This document shows, piece by piece, positions 14,674-23,081 of a DNA stretch of 28,119 nucleotides; within the stretch, counting starts at the first letter, position 1, and each line of letters starts with the position of its first letter. The stretch lies in NCBI GenBank assembly GCA_002441445.1, contig DJWC01000142.1:935-29053 (forward strand), given 5' to 3'. Under the pieces are notes generated by a model. The model worked only from the letters and a program-made list of their open reading frames with translations. It ran no database searches and was not told the origin of the DNA. A program made the position numbers and the translations under genes. The stretch is from Pusillimonas sp. UBA6240. Its GTDB lineage: Bacteria > Pseudomonadota > Gammaproteobacteria > Burkholderiales > Burkholderiaceae_B.

Positions 14674-17166
14674 TCAAGTCGTGGCCAGCGCCGCGGGGGC
14701 GTCGGCCGGCGACAAGGCTTTCACGCGTTCGCCTTTGGGATCGTAGAAGGGTGCGAGCTGGGCGTGCGCGGCGTAGCGCTCCCAGCCGATTTCGATCTCG
14801 AACTTCTGTTCGGCGATCCAGGCGGGAGTGATGGGCTGATCCGCATGCACGTAGCCCATGCCCAGAGACGCGTCGACGCGGTGCCCATACATGCCGGAGG
14901 TGATCGCGCCGGCGCGCTTGCCATTGACCCATATCGGCTCTTCCTTGTAGAGCAGCCGGTCGGTGTCCAGCAGGCGGAATTGCAGCAGCCGCTTGCGCAG
15001 GCCCTGCTGTTCCCGCTGCCGCGACAAAGCCTGCTTGCCAATGAATTCGTAGGGCTTGTCCCAGGCCACGGCGAAGCCCAGGCCGGCTTCCAGCGGCGTG
15101 TCTTCCACGGAGATGTCATCGCCCCAGTGCCGATAGCCCTTTTCCATGCGGCAGGCATTCAGGGCGTGCATGCCGGCGAATGCCAGGCCATGGGCGGGTC
15201 CGGCTTCGGTTATTTTTTCGAAGACATGCAGGGCGAATTCGCCGGGTATGTAAAGCTCCCAGCCCAGCTCGCCGACATAAGTGATGCGGCTTGCGCGCAC
15301 TTGCGCATAGCCGATTTCGATGATCTGCGATGTGCCGAAAGGAAAAGCCTCGTTGGAAAAGTCCGTATGGGGCGCAATTTGCTCCAGCAGCCTGCGCGAA
15401 TTGGGCCCCATCAGCCCCAGCATGGGAATGCCCGCGGTCTGGTCCGTCAAGAAGCAATGACCGGCTGCGTCGACGTGGCGGCGCAAATAGGAAAGATCGC
15501 GGAAGTGGCTGGGCGCGGACGACACCACCATGAACTGGTCTTCGCGCAAACGGGTGATGGTCAAGTCGGCTTCGATGCCGCCGCGCTCGTTCAGCCATTG
15601 CGTGTAGACCAGCTTGTTGACCGGTACATCGATACGGTTTGCGGACACCGTTTCCAGCACCCGCAAGGCATCGCGGCCCTCCACGATGAACTTGGTCATC
15701 GTGCTCTGATCATAGAGGGCGACGGCATCGCGGGTGGCGCGGCATTCCGCCGCCACGTAGGGGAACCAGTTCTGCTTGCCGTAGCTGTATTCGTATTCCG
15801 GCTTCACGCCTTGGGGCGCGAACCAGTTCGGCCTTTCCCAGCCGGCCAGCTCGCCGTGGCATGCGCCCGCAGCCTTCAGCCTGTCGTGGAAGGGCGTGCG
15901 CCGGGCTCCGCGGGCCGTTTGGTACTGGTAGAAGGGCCAATGGGTTTTATAGAGCAATCCCAAGGTCTCCACCGTACGGTCTTTCAGGTACTGGCGGGTG
16001 CCCTGGAAGGGGTTCATGCGCTGCACTTCGATGTCGACCAGATCCAGCGGGGGGTGGCGGTCCCTGATCCATTCGGCCAGCACTTTGCCGGCGCCGCCGG
16101 AGCTTTGTATGCCGATCGAATTGAAGCCGCAGGCGACGAACAAATCCTTGACTTCCGGTGTTTCCCCCAGCAGGTAGCGGTCGTCCGGCGTGAAGCTTTC
16201 AGGCCCGTTGAACCAGGTCTGGATGCCGGTCTGCTCCAGCACGGGCATGCGGGCGGCCGCCATTTCCAGGGCGGGCATGAAGTGGTCCATGTCTTCGGGC
16301 AGCGAATCGAAGCAGAAGTCCTCCCTGATGCCGTTCATGCCCCAGGGCTTGGCCACGGGTTCGAAGCAGCCCAGCAGTATCTTGCCCGCGTCTTCCTTGT
16401 AGTACGCCCATTCATCCGGTATGCGCAGCACCGGCAAATTGCCGGGCAGGCCCTTGATGGTGTCGGTGACGATGTAGAAATGCTCCGCCGCATGCAGCGG
16501 CAGGTTCACCCCGGTCTGCCGGCCCAGTTCGTAGGACCACATGCCCGCGGCGATGACCACGGTGGAACTGCGTATGTCCCCCTGGTCCGTGACGACGCCG
16601 GTGGCGCGGCCGTTTTCCTTGAGTATGCGCGTCACCTTGACGTTTTCGATGATCCTGGCCCCGCCCATGCGCGCGCCCTTGGCATAGGCGGCCGTGACGT
16701 CGACCGGGTTGCATTGGCCGTCCTTGGGCAGGAATACGCCCCCCTCGATGCCATCCAGGCTTAAATAAGGATAGCGATCGATGATGTCGCGGGGAGAAAC
16801 GATATCGACTTCCAGCCCGAAGTTCCGCGCCATGGAGGCTTGCCGCTTGAGCTCTTCCATGCGTTCGGGATTCAGGGCCACCGAGAACGAGCCGTTTTGC
16901 TTGAAGCCGGTGCTCTGACCCGTTTCTTCTTCCAGGCGATAAATGAGGTCCGACGTATATTTGGCCAGTTCCGTGAGGTTGCGGGTGGAACGGAGCTGGC
17001 CGACCAGGCCGGCCGCATGCCAGGTGGTGCCGCAGGTCAACTGCTTGCGTTCCAGCAGGACGACATCGCGTATGCCCAGCTTGGTAAGGTGGTAGGCTAT
17101 CGAGCAGCCGACGACCCCGCCGCCTATGATGACGACATCCGCCTGCGAGGGAAGCTGATTGGTCAT
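14674..17166 (-). CDS. FAD dehydrogenase/aminomethyltransferase, dimethylglycine-sarcosine type
   Basis: An 830-residue two-domain enzyme like dimethylglycine and sarcosine dehydrogenases, which oxidise an N-methyl group and pass it to tetrahydrofolate. The N-terminal FAD domain (1-about 430) begins with VVIIGGGVVGCSIAYHL. H50 in CGTTWHAAGL corresponds to the histidine that binds FAD covalently in dimethylglycine dehydrogenase. The C-terminal half (about 440-815) is a GcvT-type folate-binding domain, with GLMGPNSRRLL, ITYVGELGWELY, MEKGYRHWGDDIS and PLEAGLGFAV. GGGGTGA, seven bases before the ATG, is a good ribosome binding site. The gene is divergent from the XRE-cupin regulator and is followed by purU. 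Substrate choice between dimethylglycine, sarcosine and a related N-methyl amino acid cannot be read from sequence alone. Confidence 0.88.
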   Translation of the reverse strand: MTNQLPSQADVVIIGGGVVGCSIAYHLTKLGIRDVVLLERKQLTCGTTWHAAGLVGQLRSTRNLTELAKYTSDLIYRLEEETGQSTGFKQNGSFSVALNPERMEELKRQASMARNFGLEVDIVSPRDIIDRYPYLSLDGIEGGVFLPKDGQCNPVDVTAAYAKGARMGGARIIENVKVTRILKENGRATGVVTDQGDIRSSTVVIAAGMWSYELGRQTGVNLPLHAAEHFYIVTDTIKGLPGNLPVLRIPDEWAYYKEDAGKILLGCFEPVAKPWGMNGIREDFCFDSLPEDMDHFMPALEMAAARMPVLEQTGIQTWFNGPESFTPDDRYLLGETPEVKDLFVACGFNSIGIQSSGGAGKVLAEWIRDRHPPLDLVDIEVQRMNPFQGTRQYLKDRTVETLGLLYKTHWPFYQYQTARGARRTPFHDRLKAAGACHGELAGWERPNWFAPQGVKPEYEYSYGKQNWFPYVAAECRATRDAVALYDQSTMTKFIVEGRDALRVLETVSANRIDVPVNKLVYTQWLNERGGIEADLTITRLREDQFMVVSSAPSHFRDLSYLRRHVDAAGHCFLTDQTAGIPMLGLMGPNSRRLLEQIAPHTDFSNEAFPFGTSQIIEIGYAQVRASRITYVGELGWELYIPGEFALHVFEKITEAGPAHGLAFAGMHALNACRMEKGYRHWGDDISVEDTPLEAGLGFAVAWDKPYEFIGKQALSRQREQQGLRKRLLQFRLLDTDRLLYKEEPIWVNGKRAGAITSGMYGHRVDASLGMGYVHADQPITPAWIAEQKFEIEIGWERYAAHAQLAPFYDPKGERVKALSPADAPAALATT

Positions 17167-17323
17167 GTAATGTCACCCCGTCCGTTCGTAAAAATACTAT
17201 AAGTAAGTTTTTGGAGAAAAAAAATATGCCTCATAATTTTTCTACCAAAATAAAAAAATATCAATCCCTAACTTCCTCAGTATGGTTGTTTTCTATTTTT
17301 TATGATCAAAAATTCGAGTTAAG
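17167..17323. promoter_or_regulatory. AT-rich divergent promoter region
   Basis: This 157-base gap is strikingly AT-rich compared with its surroundings and separates the dehydrogenase (-) from the regulator (+). On the minus strand a weak promoter can be read as TTGGTA, 16 bases, TATTTT. On the plus strand TATGAT (17301-17306) is a possible -10 box without a good -35. Possible operator halves are TACT-ATA-AGTA (17195-17205) and an imperfect palindrome around TGATCA (about 17299-17312). The exact promoters are uncertain. Confidence 0.45.
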
Positions 17324-18004
17324 ATGTTTCGTCGGAAGAAAACAGCGAAGGGATCAATGAACAAGCCTGCAAGCAGCAACTTGGCGACCACCCGCTCCGC
17401 GGCCGGCCGGCCGGCGGTCAAACCGAAAAAAAAGTCCTTGAACGGCATTGGCGACGGCGGGCGCCTCGGAGAAGAAATCCGCAAGCTCAGGAAGGCGCGC
17501 GGCAAGTCGCTGGCGGATATCGCCGGAGTGATAGGCCGGTCGGTCAGCTTCATCAGCCAGCTGGAGCGCGGCCATGCGGAACCCTCCATCGCCGATTTGA
17601 AGGCCATAGCGCGCGAACTCGACGTGCAGCTCGGCTGGTTTTTTTTGCTCGACGAGATTCCCGACCGGGAACGGGGCCGCGTCGTCAGGAAGGACGGCCG
17701 CCGGCGGCTGGGCACGGAAACCGATGGCCTGGTGGAGGAACTGCTGTCCCCCGATATCGGCGGAACCTTCGAGACCTTCCGCAGCGTCTTCGCTCCGGGC
17801 GCCGAGCGCGCGCAATTCACCTTGCGGGATACCGAGGAAGAAGGCTATGTGGTCAAGGGCAGCCTCGATGTGTGGATAGGCGACGAAAAGTTCCGGCTGA
17901 ACGCCGGCGACAGCTTCCGCATCGTCAGGGAACCTTTCCGCTGGGCCAATCCCACCGATTCCGAGACCGTGGTGGTGTGGGTCATCTCCCCGCCCATTTA
18001 CTGA
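17324..18004 (+). CDS. XRE-family regulator with C-terminal cupin domain
   Basis: A 226-residue transcription factor with an N-terminal helix-turn-helix of the XRE/Cro type (about 48-105: LGEEIRKLRKARGKSLADIA, then SVSFISQLERGHAEPSIADL) and a C-terminal cupin_2 sensor domain (about 145-226, with GSLDVWIGDEKFRLNAGDSF). Proteins of this build commonly control amine, amino-acid or polyamine catabolism by sensing a small ligand in the cupin. The first 40 residues are a basic, low-complexity lead. A second start, ATG 17357 with AAGGG four bases before it, would remove 11 residues and has the better ribosome binding site. It is divergent from the dehydrogenase and precedes the liv-hyu operon, so it is the likely regulator of both. 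Confidence 0.88.
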   Translation: MFRRKKTAKGSMNKPASSNLATTRSAAGRPAVKPKKKSLNGIGDGGRLGEEIRKLRKARGKSLADIAGVIGRSVSFISQLERGHAEPSIADLKAIARELDVQLGWFFLLDEIPDRERGRVVRKDGRRRLGTETDGLVEELLSPDIGGTFETFRSVFAPGAERAQFTLRDTEEEGYVVKGSLDVWIGDEKFRLNAGDSFRIVREPFRWANPTDSETVVVWVISPPIY

Positions 18005-18332
18005 GCCCGTAAACTGCAGGGCCGGTCAAGGATTTTTGAGCGTCGATCAGTCCTCGGCGCATCGTCGCGGTAAACCGCCGTATACCGCCACCCCCGCAAG
18101 CCGTGCCGGCATAGCTGCGGCCTCGCCGTTCCCGGCGCGCCATCGGCGCAGACGCAACTATGCCGATTCGCCTCCCTTCAGCGCAAAATCCGCAGGCCAG
18201 AAAAATCCACTAGGTAAAAATCCCAGCTCATATTTTATTGACAACAAAATAATTATTGTGGATTATTTAAACAATTAAAAAATTGGCTGGAATTTTTTCT
18301 GGTCTTCATGAATCCGACGCGCCGAGGGAAAT
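18005..18332 (+). promoter_or_regulatory. Leader and promoter region of liv-hyu operon
   Basis: This 328-base gap has no supported gene; an 80-codon open frame at 18036-18278 looks like chance. The first 200 bases are GC-rich with an inverted repeat CGGCATAG (18107-18114) / CTATGCCG (18158-18165). The last 110 bases are AT-rich. A promoter is readable as TTGACA (18238-18243), 17 bases, GATTAT (18261-18266), 66 bases before the livF start. Confidence 0.6.
18245..18260. promoter_or_regulatory. Candidate operator palindrome between -35 and -10
   Basis: CAAAATAATTATTGTG is a 16-base palindrome with a single mismatched pair, centred on TAATTA. It occupies exactly the spacer between the -35 box (ends 18243) and the -10 box (starts 18261), the classic place for a repressor site. 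A second palindrome, CAATT-AAAA-AATTG at 18272-18285, lies 26 bases downstream centre to centre. The adjacent XRE-cupin protein is the natural candidate to bind them; this is inferred. Confidence 0.5.
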
Positions 18333-19052
18333 ATGGCCGGTACGCCGCTGCTTCGATTGTCCGATATCCACGCGGGTTATGGCGCCGCCTCGGTTCTGTT
18401 CGGCATAGATCTGGAAGTGCGGGACGGCGAGGTGGTTTGCCTGCTGGGGCGCAATGGCGCGGGCAAGAGCACCACGATCAAGACGATTTCCGGCCTGCTG
18501 CCGCCGTCCAAGGGCGCCATTACCTTCGCCGGCGAAGAGATAACGGGGCGCTCGCCCATGGACATCGTGGGCCGCGGTATTGCGGTGGTGCCTGAAGGGC
18601 GCCGGGTGTTCCCCTCTTTGACGGTGCAGGAAAACCTGACCATAGGCGCCTATGCCCGGCGCAGCGGCATTGTGCCCAAGGTCGCGCTGGAGGAAATACA
18701 CGAACTATTCCCTCGCCTGGCGGAGCGGCGCAACCAGATGGCCGGCACCCTGTCTGGCGGAGAACAGCAAATGCTCGCCATGGGCAGGGCCATGATGGCG
18801 CGGCCGCGCATGCTGCTGATGGACGAGCCTTCCATGGGCCTGGCGCCTTTATTGATCGACCAGGTTTTCGAAACCATCAATTACCTTGCCAGGCAAGGCA
18901 TCACCATCCTGCTCATCGAGCAAAACGCCGCCGCGGCGCTGGATATCGCGGACCGGGCCTATGTCATCGAGCGGGGCCGGGTCGTGCTCAGCGGCGACGC
19001 GGCCGACCTTCAAGAAAGTGAAGAAGTGCGCAGTACTTATCTGGGTGTATGA
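18333..19052 (+). CDS. livF: Branched-chain-type ABC transporter ATPase (LivF)
   Basis: One of two ATPase subunits of a branched-chain amino acid/amide-type ABC importer, 239 residues. Walker A is GRNGAGKS (39-46), the signature is LSGGE (140-144), and Walker B is MLLMDEP (160-166), followed by the H-loop region IEQNAAAALDIADRAYVIERG in which Asn replaces the usual His, as is normal in LivF. GAGGG lies about five bases before the ATG. It is the first gene of the operon; in the E. coli liv locus livF is last, so the order is rearranged. The importer probably carries the substrate of the hydantoinase encoded downstream rather than leucine. Confidence 0.93.
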   Translation: MAGTPLLRLSDIHAGYGAASVLFGIDLEVRDGEVVCLLGRNGAGKSTTIKTISGLLPPSKGAITFAGEEITGRSPMDIVGRGIAVVPEGRRVFPSLTVQENLTIGAYARRSGIVPKVALEEIHELFPRLAERRNQMAGTLSGGEQQMLAMGRAMMARPRMLLMDEPSMGLAPLLIDQVFETINYLARQGITILLIEQNAAAALDIADRAYVIERGRVVLSGDAADLQESEEVRSTYLGV

Positions 19053-19108
19053 AACGATAACGCGGCTCCTCATTCGATGATGGGCCAAAGAGACAAAGGA
19101 GTGTGGAA

Positions 19109-20275
19109 ATGACGGAGACTTCAATGAATTGGAAGCTGTTCATGCGCAAGGCGGCCTATGGCGCATTGTTCGCGGCGACATCGGCGCTGGCTGGCGCGCC
19201 GGCCGCGGCCGCGGATATCAAAGTGGGATTCTTCGGGCCCATGTCGGGGCCGGTCGCCGTCTACGGGACCGAAAGCCTGGCCGGCGCGCAATTCGCGCTG
19301 GATGAAATTTCATCCAGCGGCATGCTGGGCAAGGATAAGATAAAGCTGGTGGTGGCCGATGACATGGCCAATCCGGGCGCGGCCGCGCAGGCCGTGCAGC
19401 GCATGATAGACGTGGACGAGGTGGTGGCGATCATCGGCGGCTCGACCAGCTCCGGAACCGCGGCGGCCATCGAGGTCACCCGCGCGGCCAAGATCCCGCA
19501 ACTGTCGCCGCTCGCGGTGGACCCTGCGCTGACCAAGCAGGGCAATCCCTGGTTCGCGCGCATCACGCAATCCGCGGACGCCTTCGCCACCGCGGCGGCG
19601 CAATGGACTTTGGACAAGCACAAAGCGAAATCGGCTTATCTGCTGGTGCGCAACGATAATTGGGGCGTGCCGCTGGCCGATGCCTACGAAAAGAAAGCCA
19701 AGGAATTGGGCATCAACATAGCCGGGCGAGTGCTGTACGAGCCCACGGCGCGCGAATTCAAGCCCATGCTCTCGCAGATGGCCAGCACCAATCCCGATTT
19801 GGTCGTGGTCATGGGCTACTACACCGAGAGCGGCCTGATCGTGAAGCAAATGGCCGAACTGAATATCAACAAGCGCGCGTTCGTCATGACGGCGCCCGGC
19901 ATTCCCCAGTACCTCGATATCGCCGGCCCGGCCGCCAGCGGCACATACGGCGTGCTCTATTACTATGCCGGCTCCATCAAGACACCCGCGGCCGAGAAAT
20001 TCGTGAAGAACTGGCAGGCCAAGTTCAAGCGCATGCCCTCGCAATACGAAGGCATGGGATACGACAGTGTCTACGTGATGGCGGAGGCCATCAAGAAGGC
20101 GCAGGCCAAGGGCAAGGTCACGCCCCAGAACATCCGCGATGCGATTTTCGAAACCAAGAACTACGCCGGCGCGACCGGGGACATCACGATACTTGCCAGC
20201 GGCGATTCGAAGCGGCCCCTGCCTTTCGTGACCTTGGAGGGCAAAGAGCTGAAGCTGGATTATCTGGTCGAATAA
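19109..20275 (+). CDS. livK: Periplasmic substrate-binding protein (LivK type)
   Basis: Periplasmic receptor of the importer, 388 residues, type I binding-protein fold (Peripla_BP_6). I chose ATG 19109 because AAGGAG ends seven bases before it; GTG 19103 and ATG 19124 are in frame. The signal peptide has a basic start (MNWKLFMRKAAYG) and a hydrophobic core, with likely cleavage after A35 (APAAAA before DIKVGFFGPMSG). There is no lipobox cysteine, so the protein should be soluble in the periplasm. Family segments include GGSTSSGTAAAIEVT (ligand-binding serine/threonines), DPALTKQGNPWFARI and YEGMGYDSVYVMAEAIKKA. The ligand cannot be named from sequence; the linked hyuAB genes suggest a hydantoin-like or amide compound. 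Confidence 0.92.
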   Translation: MTETSMNWKLFMRKAAYGALFAATSALAGAPAAAADIKVGFFGPMSGPVAVYGTESLAGAQFALDEISSSGMLGKDKIKLVVADDMANPGAAAQAVQRMIDVDEVVAIIGGSTSSGTAAAIEVTRAAKIPQLSPLAVDPALTKQGNPWFARITQSADAFATAAAQWTLDKHKAKSAYLLVRNDNWGVPLADAYEKKAKELGINIAGRVLYEPTAREFKPMLSQMASTNPDLVVVMGYYTESGLIVKQMAELNINKRAFVMTAPGIPQYLDIAGPAASGTYGVLYYYAGSIKTPAAEKFVKNWQAKFKRMPSQYEGMGYDSVYVMAEAIKKAQAKGKVTPQNIRDAIFETKNYAGATGDITILASGDSKRPLPFVTLEGKELKLDYLVE

Positions 20276-20291
20276 CCGAGGCGGAAGGCGC

Positions 20292-21164
20292 ATGCAGTTC
20301 ACCATACAACTTATCAGCGGCCTGGCGGTCGGGTGCATCTATGCGCTGGTCGCCGTCGGTTTCAGCATGATCTATCGAGCCCTGGGTCTGGTGAACTTCG
20401 CGCAGGGCGACATCATGATGCTGGGGGCTTTCATCGGCTATTCGCTGTTCGTCATCTGGCCCGGAATGCCGTTCCTGCTCGTCCTGCTTCTGGCCGCGGC
20501 CATAACGGCCGTGGCAGGGGCCTTGATCGAGCGCATCGCATTCCACGGCGCCGTCAAGCGCGGCGCCGACCAGATCTACCTGGTGCTGCTGACCCTGGGG
20601 ATAGGCATGGTATTGAGCAACGGCGCCCGCCTCATCTGGGGCGCCAATCCCGTCGTCTACCCGACGCCGCTCACGCACGAGGTCTACCATTTCCTCGGCT
20701 ATCCGCTGCCGGCCGTGTACCTGTATATCGGTTTTACCATGATCGCCTTGCTGCTCGGCCTGCAGTGGTTCTTTTCCAGAACCTGGATGGGGCTGGCGGT
20801 GCGGGCCGCGGCGGACGATAGGGAAACGGCGGCAACCATGGGCATCAATTCCGGCCTCGCGGCGGCTGTATCGTTCGCGATCGCTTCGGCCACCGGGGCG
20901 CTGGCGGGGGTGCTGTACGCGCCGATCACATTCGCGTCATTCGATATGGGGGTGGTGGGCGTCAAGGCCTTTGCCGCGGCCATCATCGGCACCTTGGGCA
21001 GCGTTCCCGGCGCGGTGATCGGCGGCCTCATCATCGGGGTAGGGGAAACCTTCGGCGCCCAGCTTATTTCGAACGCCTACATGGACAGCATCGCGTTCGC
21101 CATCATGATACTGATCCTGCTGGTTTATCCCACGGGCCTGATGTCCAAAGGGAGGCGGCTATGA
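20292..21164 (+). CDS. livH: ABC transporter permease (LivH type)
   Basis: Inner-membrane permease of the importer, 290 residues, about eight membrane segments. The start MQFTIQLISGLAVGCIYALV and the following MIYRALGLVNFAQGDIMMLG are typical of LivH. The cytoplasmic coupling segment, which contacts the ATPases, is WMGLAVRAAADDRETAATMGI. The C-terminal half carries GVLYAPITFASFDMGVVGVKAFAAAIIG and the closing VYPTGLMSKGRRL. It begins 16 bases after livK with GGAAGG as ribosome binding site, and its stop overlaps the livM start by four bases (ATGA). Confidence 0.95.
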   Translation: MQFTIQLISGLAVGCIYALVAVGFSMIYRALGLVNFAQGDIMMLGAFIGYSLFVIWPGMPFLLVLLLAAAITAVAGALIERIAFHGAVKRGADQIYLVLLTLGIGMVLSNGARLIWGANPVVYPTPLTHEVYHFLGYPLPAVYLYIGFTMIALLLGLQWFFSRTWMGLAVRAAADDRETAATMGINSGLAAAVSFAIASATGALAGVLYAPITFASFDMGVVGVKAFAAAIIGTLGSVPGAVIGGLIIGVGETFGAQLISNAYMDSIAFAIMILILLVYPTGLMSKGRRL

Positions 21165-22210
21165 CGACGCGCAGCGCAGTGGCGCGCCGAAACAATGCCT
21201 TGCCGGCGCCTCCGGACTTCAGGGGCTGGGCGGGGTCCCATCGCGATTGGCTGGCTTTCCTGGCCGTCATGGCGGTCGCCTGGTCGGTCCCGCTGCTGGC
21301 CGGAGGCTTTTACCTGTACATAGGCACGGTCGTGGCTATTTACGCCATCGCCGCGCTGGGCCTGCAAATCATGGTGGGCCTGGCCGGGCAGCTATCGCTG
21401 GGGCATGCGGCGTTCTTCGGCGTGGGCGCCTACACCACCATTCTGCTGGAGAAAAACGCTTCCTTCGGCTTCTTGCCGGCGGCTCTGGCAGGCGCCCTGG
21501 TCGCGGGTTTCTTCGGCCTGCTCATGGCGCAGCTCATCCGCCTGTCGGGGGTGTACTTCAAGATCGCGACGTTCGGCTTCGGCATCATCGTTTATCAAGC
21601 CATCGCCAACACCACCTGGCTGACCGGCGGCCACGTCGGCATACGGGGCATACCCAATATCGTGATCTGGGGCATCGAGTTCAGCTCGCGGCGCGACCTC
21701 TTCATCCTGGAAATGATCGCGCTGACGATCGTGTATGTTCTGCTCCTGCGTCTTTGCAGGGGACGCATAGGGCGCGCCTTTCTCGCCATCGGCCAGAACG
21801 AGGATGCGGCGCGCAGCGTGGGCATCCCGACCAATGCCTACCGGATGGCCGTCATCACCCTGGGCTGCGCCATTGCCGGCCTGGCGGGCAGCTTCTTGCC
21901 GCATCTGATGCGTTTCGTCAGTCCGGAAAGCTTTAGCTGGCACGAGTCGCTGATCATGCTGATCATGATCACGATAGGCGGGCTGGGCAGCTTCTCCGGG
22001 GCGATCATAGGCGCCGCGGTGCTGATCATCGTTCCGGAGCTGTTGCGGGATCTCGCCGAATACAAGATGTTCGCCTATGGCATGCTGCTGGTGCTCTGCA
22101 TGATGCTGATGCCGGCGGGCATCAGCGGAGGGCTGTTGAACATAGGCCATCGGGTCGCCGGCCGCCGGATCGCCGGCCGCCGGAATGCCGACAAGGATGC
22201 AAGATCATGA
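21161..22210 (+). CDS. livM: ABC transporter permease (LivM type)
   Basis: Second permease of the importer, 349 residues, about nine to ten hydrophobic segments. After a hydrophilic lead of about 30 residues it shows GLQIMVGLAGQLSLGHAAFFGVGAY, the LivM hallmark, then FGIIVYQAIANTTWLTGGHVGIRGIPN and the coupling segment RAFLAIGQNEDAARSVGI. The C-terminal membrane part includes HESLIMLIMITIGGLGSFSGAIIGA. Both ends overlap neighbours by ATGA (livH before, livG after), a sign of tight translational coupling. The C-terminus holds a small duplicated basic patch (GRRIAGRR). Confidence 0.95.
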   Translation: MTTRSAVARRNNALPAPPDFRGWAGSHRDWLAFLAVMAVAWSVPLLAGGFYLYIGTVVAIYAIAALGLQIMVGLAGQLSLGHAAFFGVGAYTTILLEKNASFGFLPAALAGALVAGFFGLLMAQLIRLSGVYFKIATFGFGIIVYQAIANTTWLTGGHVGIRGIPNIVIWGIEFSSRRDLFILEMIALTIVYVLLLRLCRGRIGRAFLAIGQNEDAARSVGIPTNAYRMAVITLGCAIAGLAGSFLPHLMRFVSPESFSWHESLIMLIMITIGGLGSFSGAIIGAAVLIIVPELLRDLAEYKMFAYGMLLVLCMMLMPAGISGGLLNIGHRVAGRRIAGRRNADKDARS

Positions 22211-23031
22211 CGGACGCTCCACTGCTTGAATTGCGCGGCGTGACCCGCCGCTATGGCGGCCTGGTCGCTGTGAACGAGCTGTCCATGCAGGTCCGGCGCA
22301 ACACGGTGCACGGGCTGATCGGCCCCAATGGCGCCGGCAAGAGCACGGCTTTCGATCTCATATCGGGGCTGCAAAGGGTGTCCGGCGGGCAGATCTTGCT
22401 CGAAGGCCGGGACATCACCAACCAGCCCGTGGAGGCCCGCGTCAGGGCGGGCATATGCCGTACTTTCCAGACGCCGCGGCTATTCGAAAAAATGACGGCG
22501 CTGGAAGTCGTCATGACGGGGCGGCACGTGCATGGGCGCACGGGCATGCTCGCCAGCATGTTTTCCATAGGCGGCAAGCTGCGGGACGAGCGCGACATCA
22601 TGGAAACGGCCCTGGCCCTGCTGGACAGGGTGGGGCTGTCCGGCGAAGCGCATTACCGGGTCGCCAACCTGTCCTACGGCAAGCGGCGCCTGGTGGAGAT
22701 CGCCCGCGCCCTGGCGACCGAGCCCAGCTTGCTGCTGCTGGACGAGGTCGCGTCGGGCCTGAACCCGGTGGAAACCGCGGCCGTCGCCGACTTGATCAGA
22801 GGCTTGGCGTCCGAGAACCTGACCATCGTGCTGGTGGAGCACGACATGCCCTTCGTCATGGGCTTGTGCGAGGACATCACCGTTCTCAACTTCGGTTCCA
22901 AAATCGCCCACGGCCCGCCCGCGGCGATCTCGAGCAGCCCGCAAGTCCTGGAAGCCTATCTCGGCCGGCCGAACGAGTCGGGCGTCAGCCGCCGCGACAG
23001 GCGCCGGGCCCTGGCATCGACAGGCGCATAG
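22207..23031 (+). CDS. livG: Branched-chain-type ABC transporter ATPase (LivG)
   Basis: Second ATPase of the importer, 274 residues. Walker A is GPNGAGKS (39-46) and the Q-loop region is CRTFQTPRLFEKM. The signature position reads LSYGKRR (155-161) where canonical ABC proteins have LSGGQ; LivG proteins often have a Tyr-Gly form here. Walker B is LLLLDE (175-180), followed by VASGLNP rather than the more common PAAGLNP. The H-loop is VEHDMPFVMGLCEDITVLNFG. It overlaps livM by four bases and is followed after 50 bases by hyuA. The operon thus has the full LivFGHMK set. Confidence 0.93.
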   Translation: MTDAPLLELRGVTRRYGGLVAVNELSMQVRRNTVHGLIGPNGAGKSTAFDLISGLQRVSGGQILLEGRDITNQPVEARVRAGICRTFQTPRLFEKMTALEVVMTGRHVHGRTGMLASMFSIGGKLRDERDIMETALALLDRVGLSGEAHYRVANLSYGKRRLVEIARALATEPSLLLLDEVASGLNPVETAAVADLIRGLASENLTIVLVEHDMPFVMGLCEDITVLNFGSKIAHGPPAAISSSPQVLEAYLGRPNESGVSRRDRRRALASTGA

Positions 23032-23081
23032 GCCCCGACCGACCATTCAACGTAAAACGCGATATCTCCGGAAACCGATTC

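Noticed and set aside
14654..14932. 93-codon N-terminal extension of purU
   Set aside because: It overlaps the dehydrogenase gene in another phase and is Arg-rich noise; PurU begins at 14653 with its ACT domain.
14764..16764. A 666-codon open frame opposite the dehydrogenase gene
   Set aside because: It lies entirely antisense to a gene with clear family motifs; long antisense frames are expected in GC-rich DNA with this codon phase, and its sequence shows no recognisable domain.
18107..18165. Inverted repeat CGGCATAG/CTATGCCG as terminator of the regulator gene
   Set aside because: The 43-base loop and lack of a T run make it unconvincing; it may be chance.
18036..18278. An 80-codon open frame in the gap before livF
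   Set aside because: Composition changes from GC-rich to AT-rich in mid-frame, there is no ribosome binding site, and it covers the promoter and palindromes.
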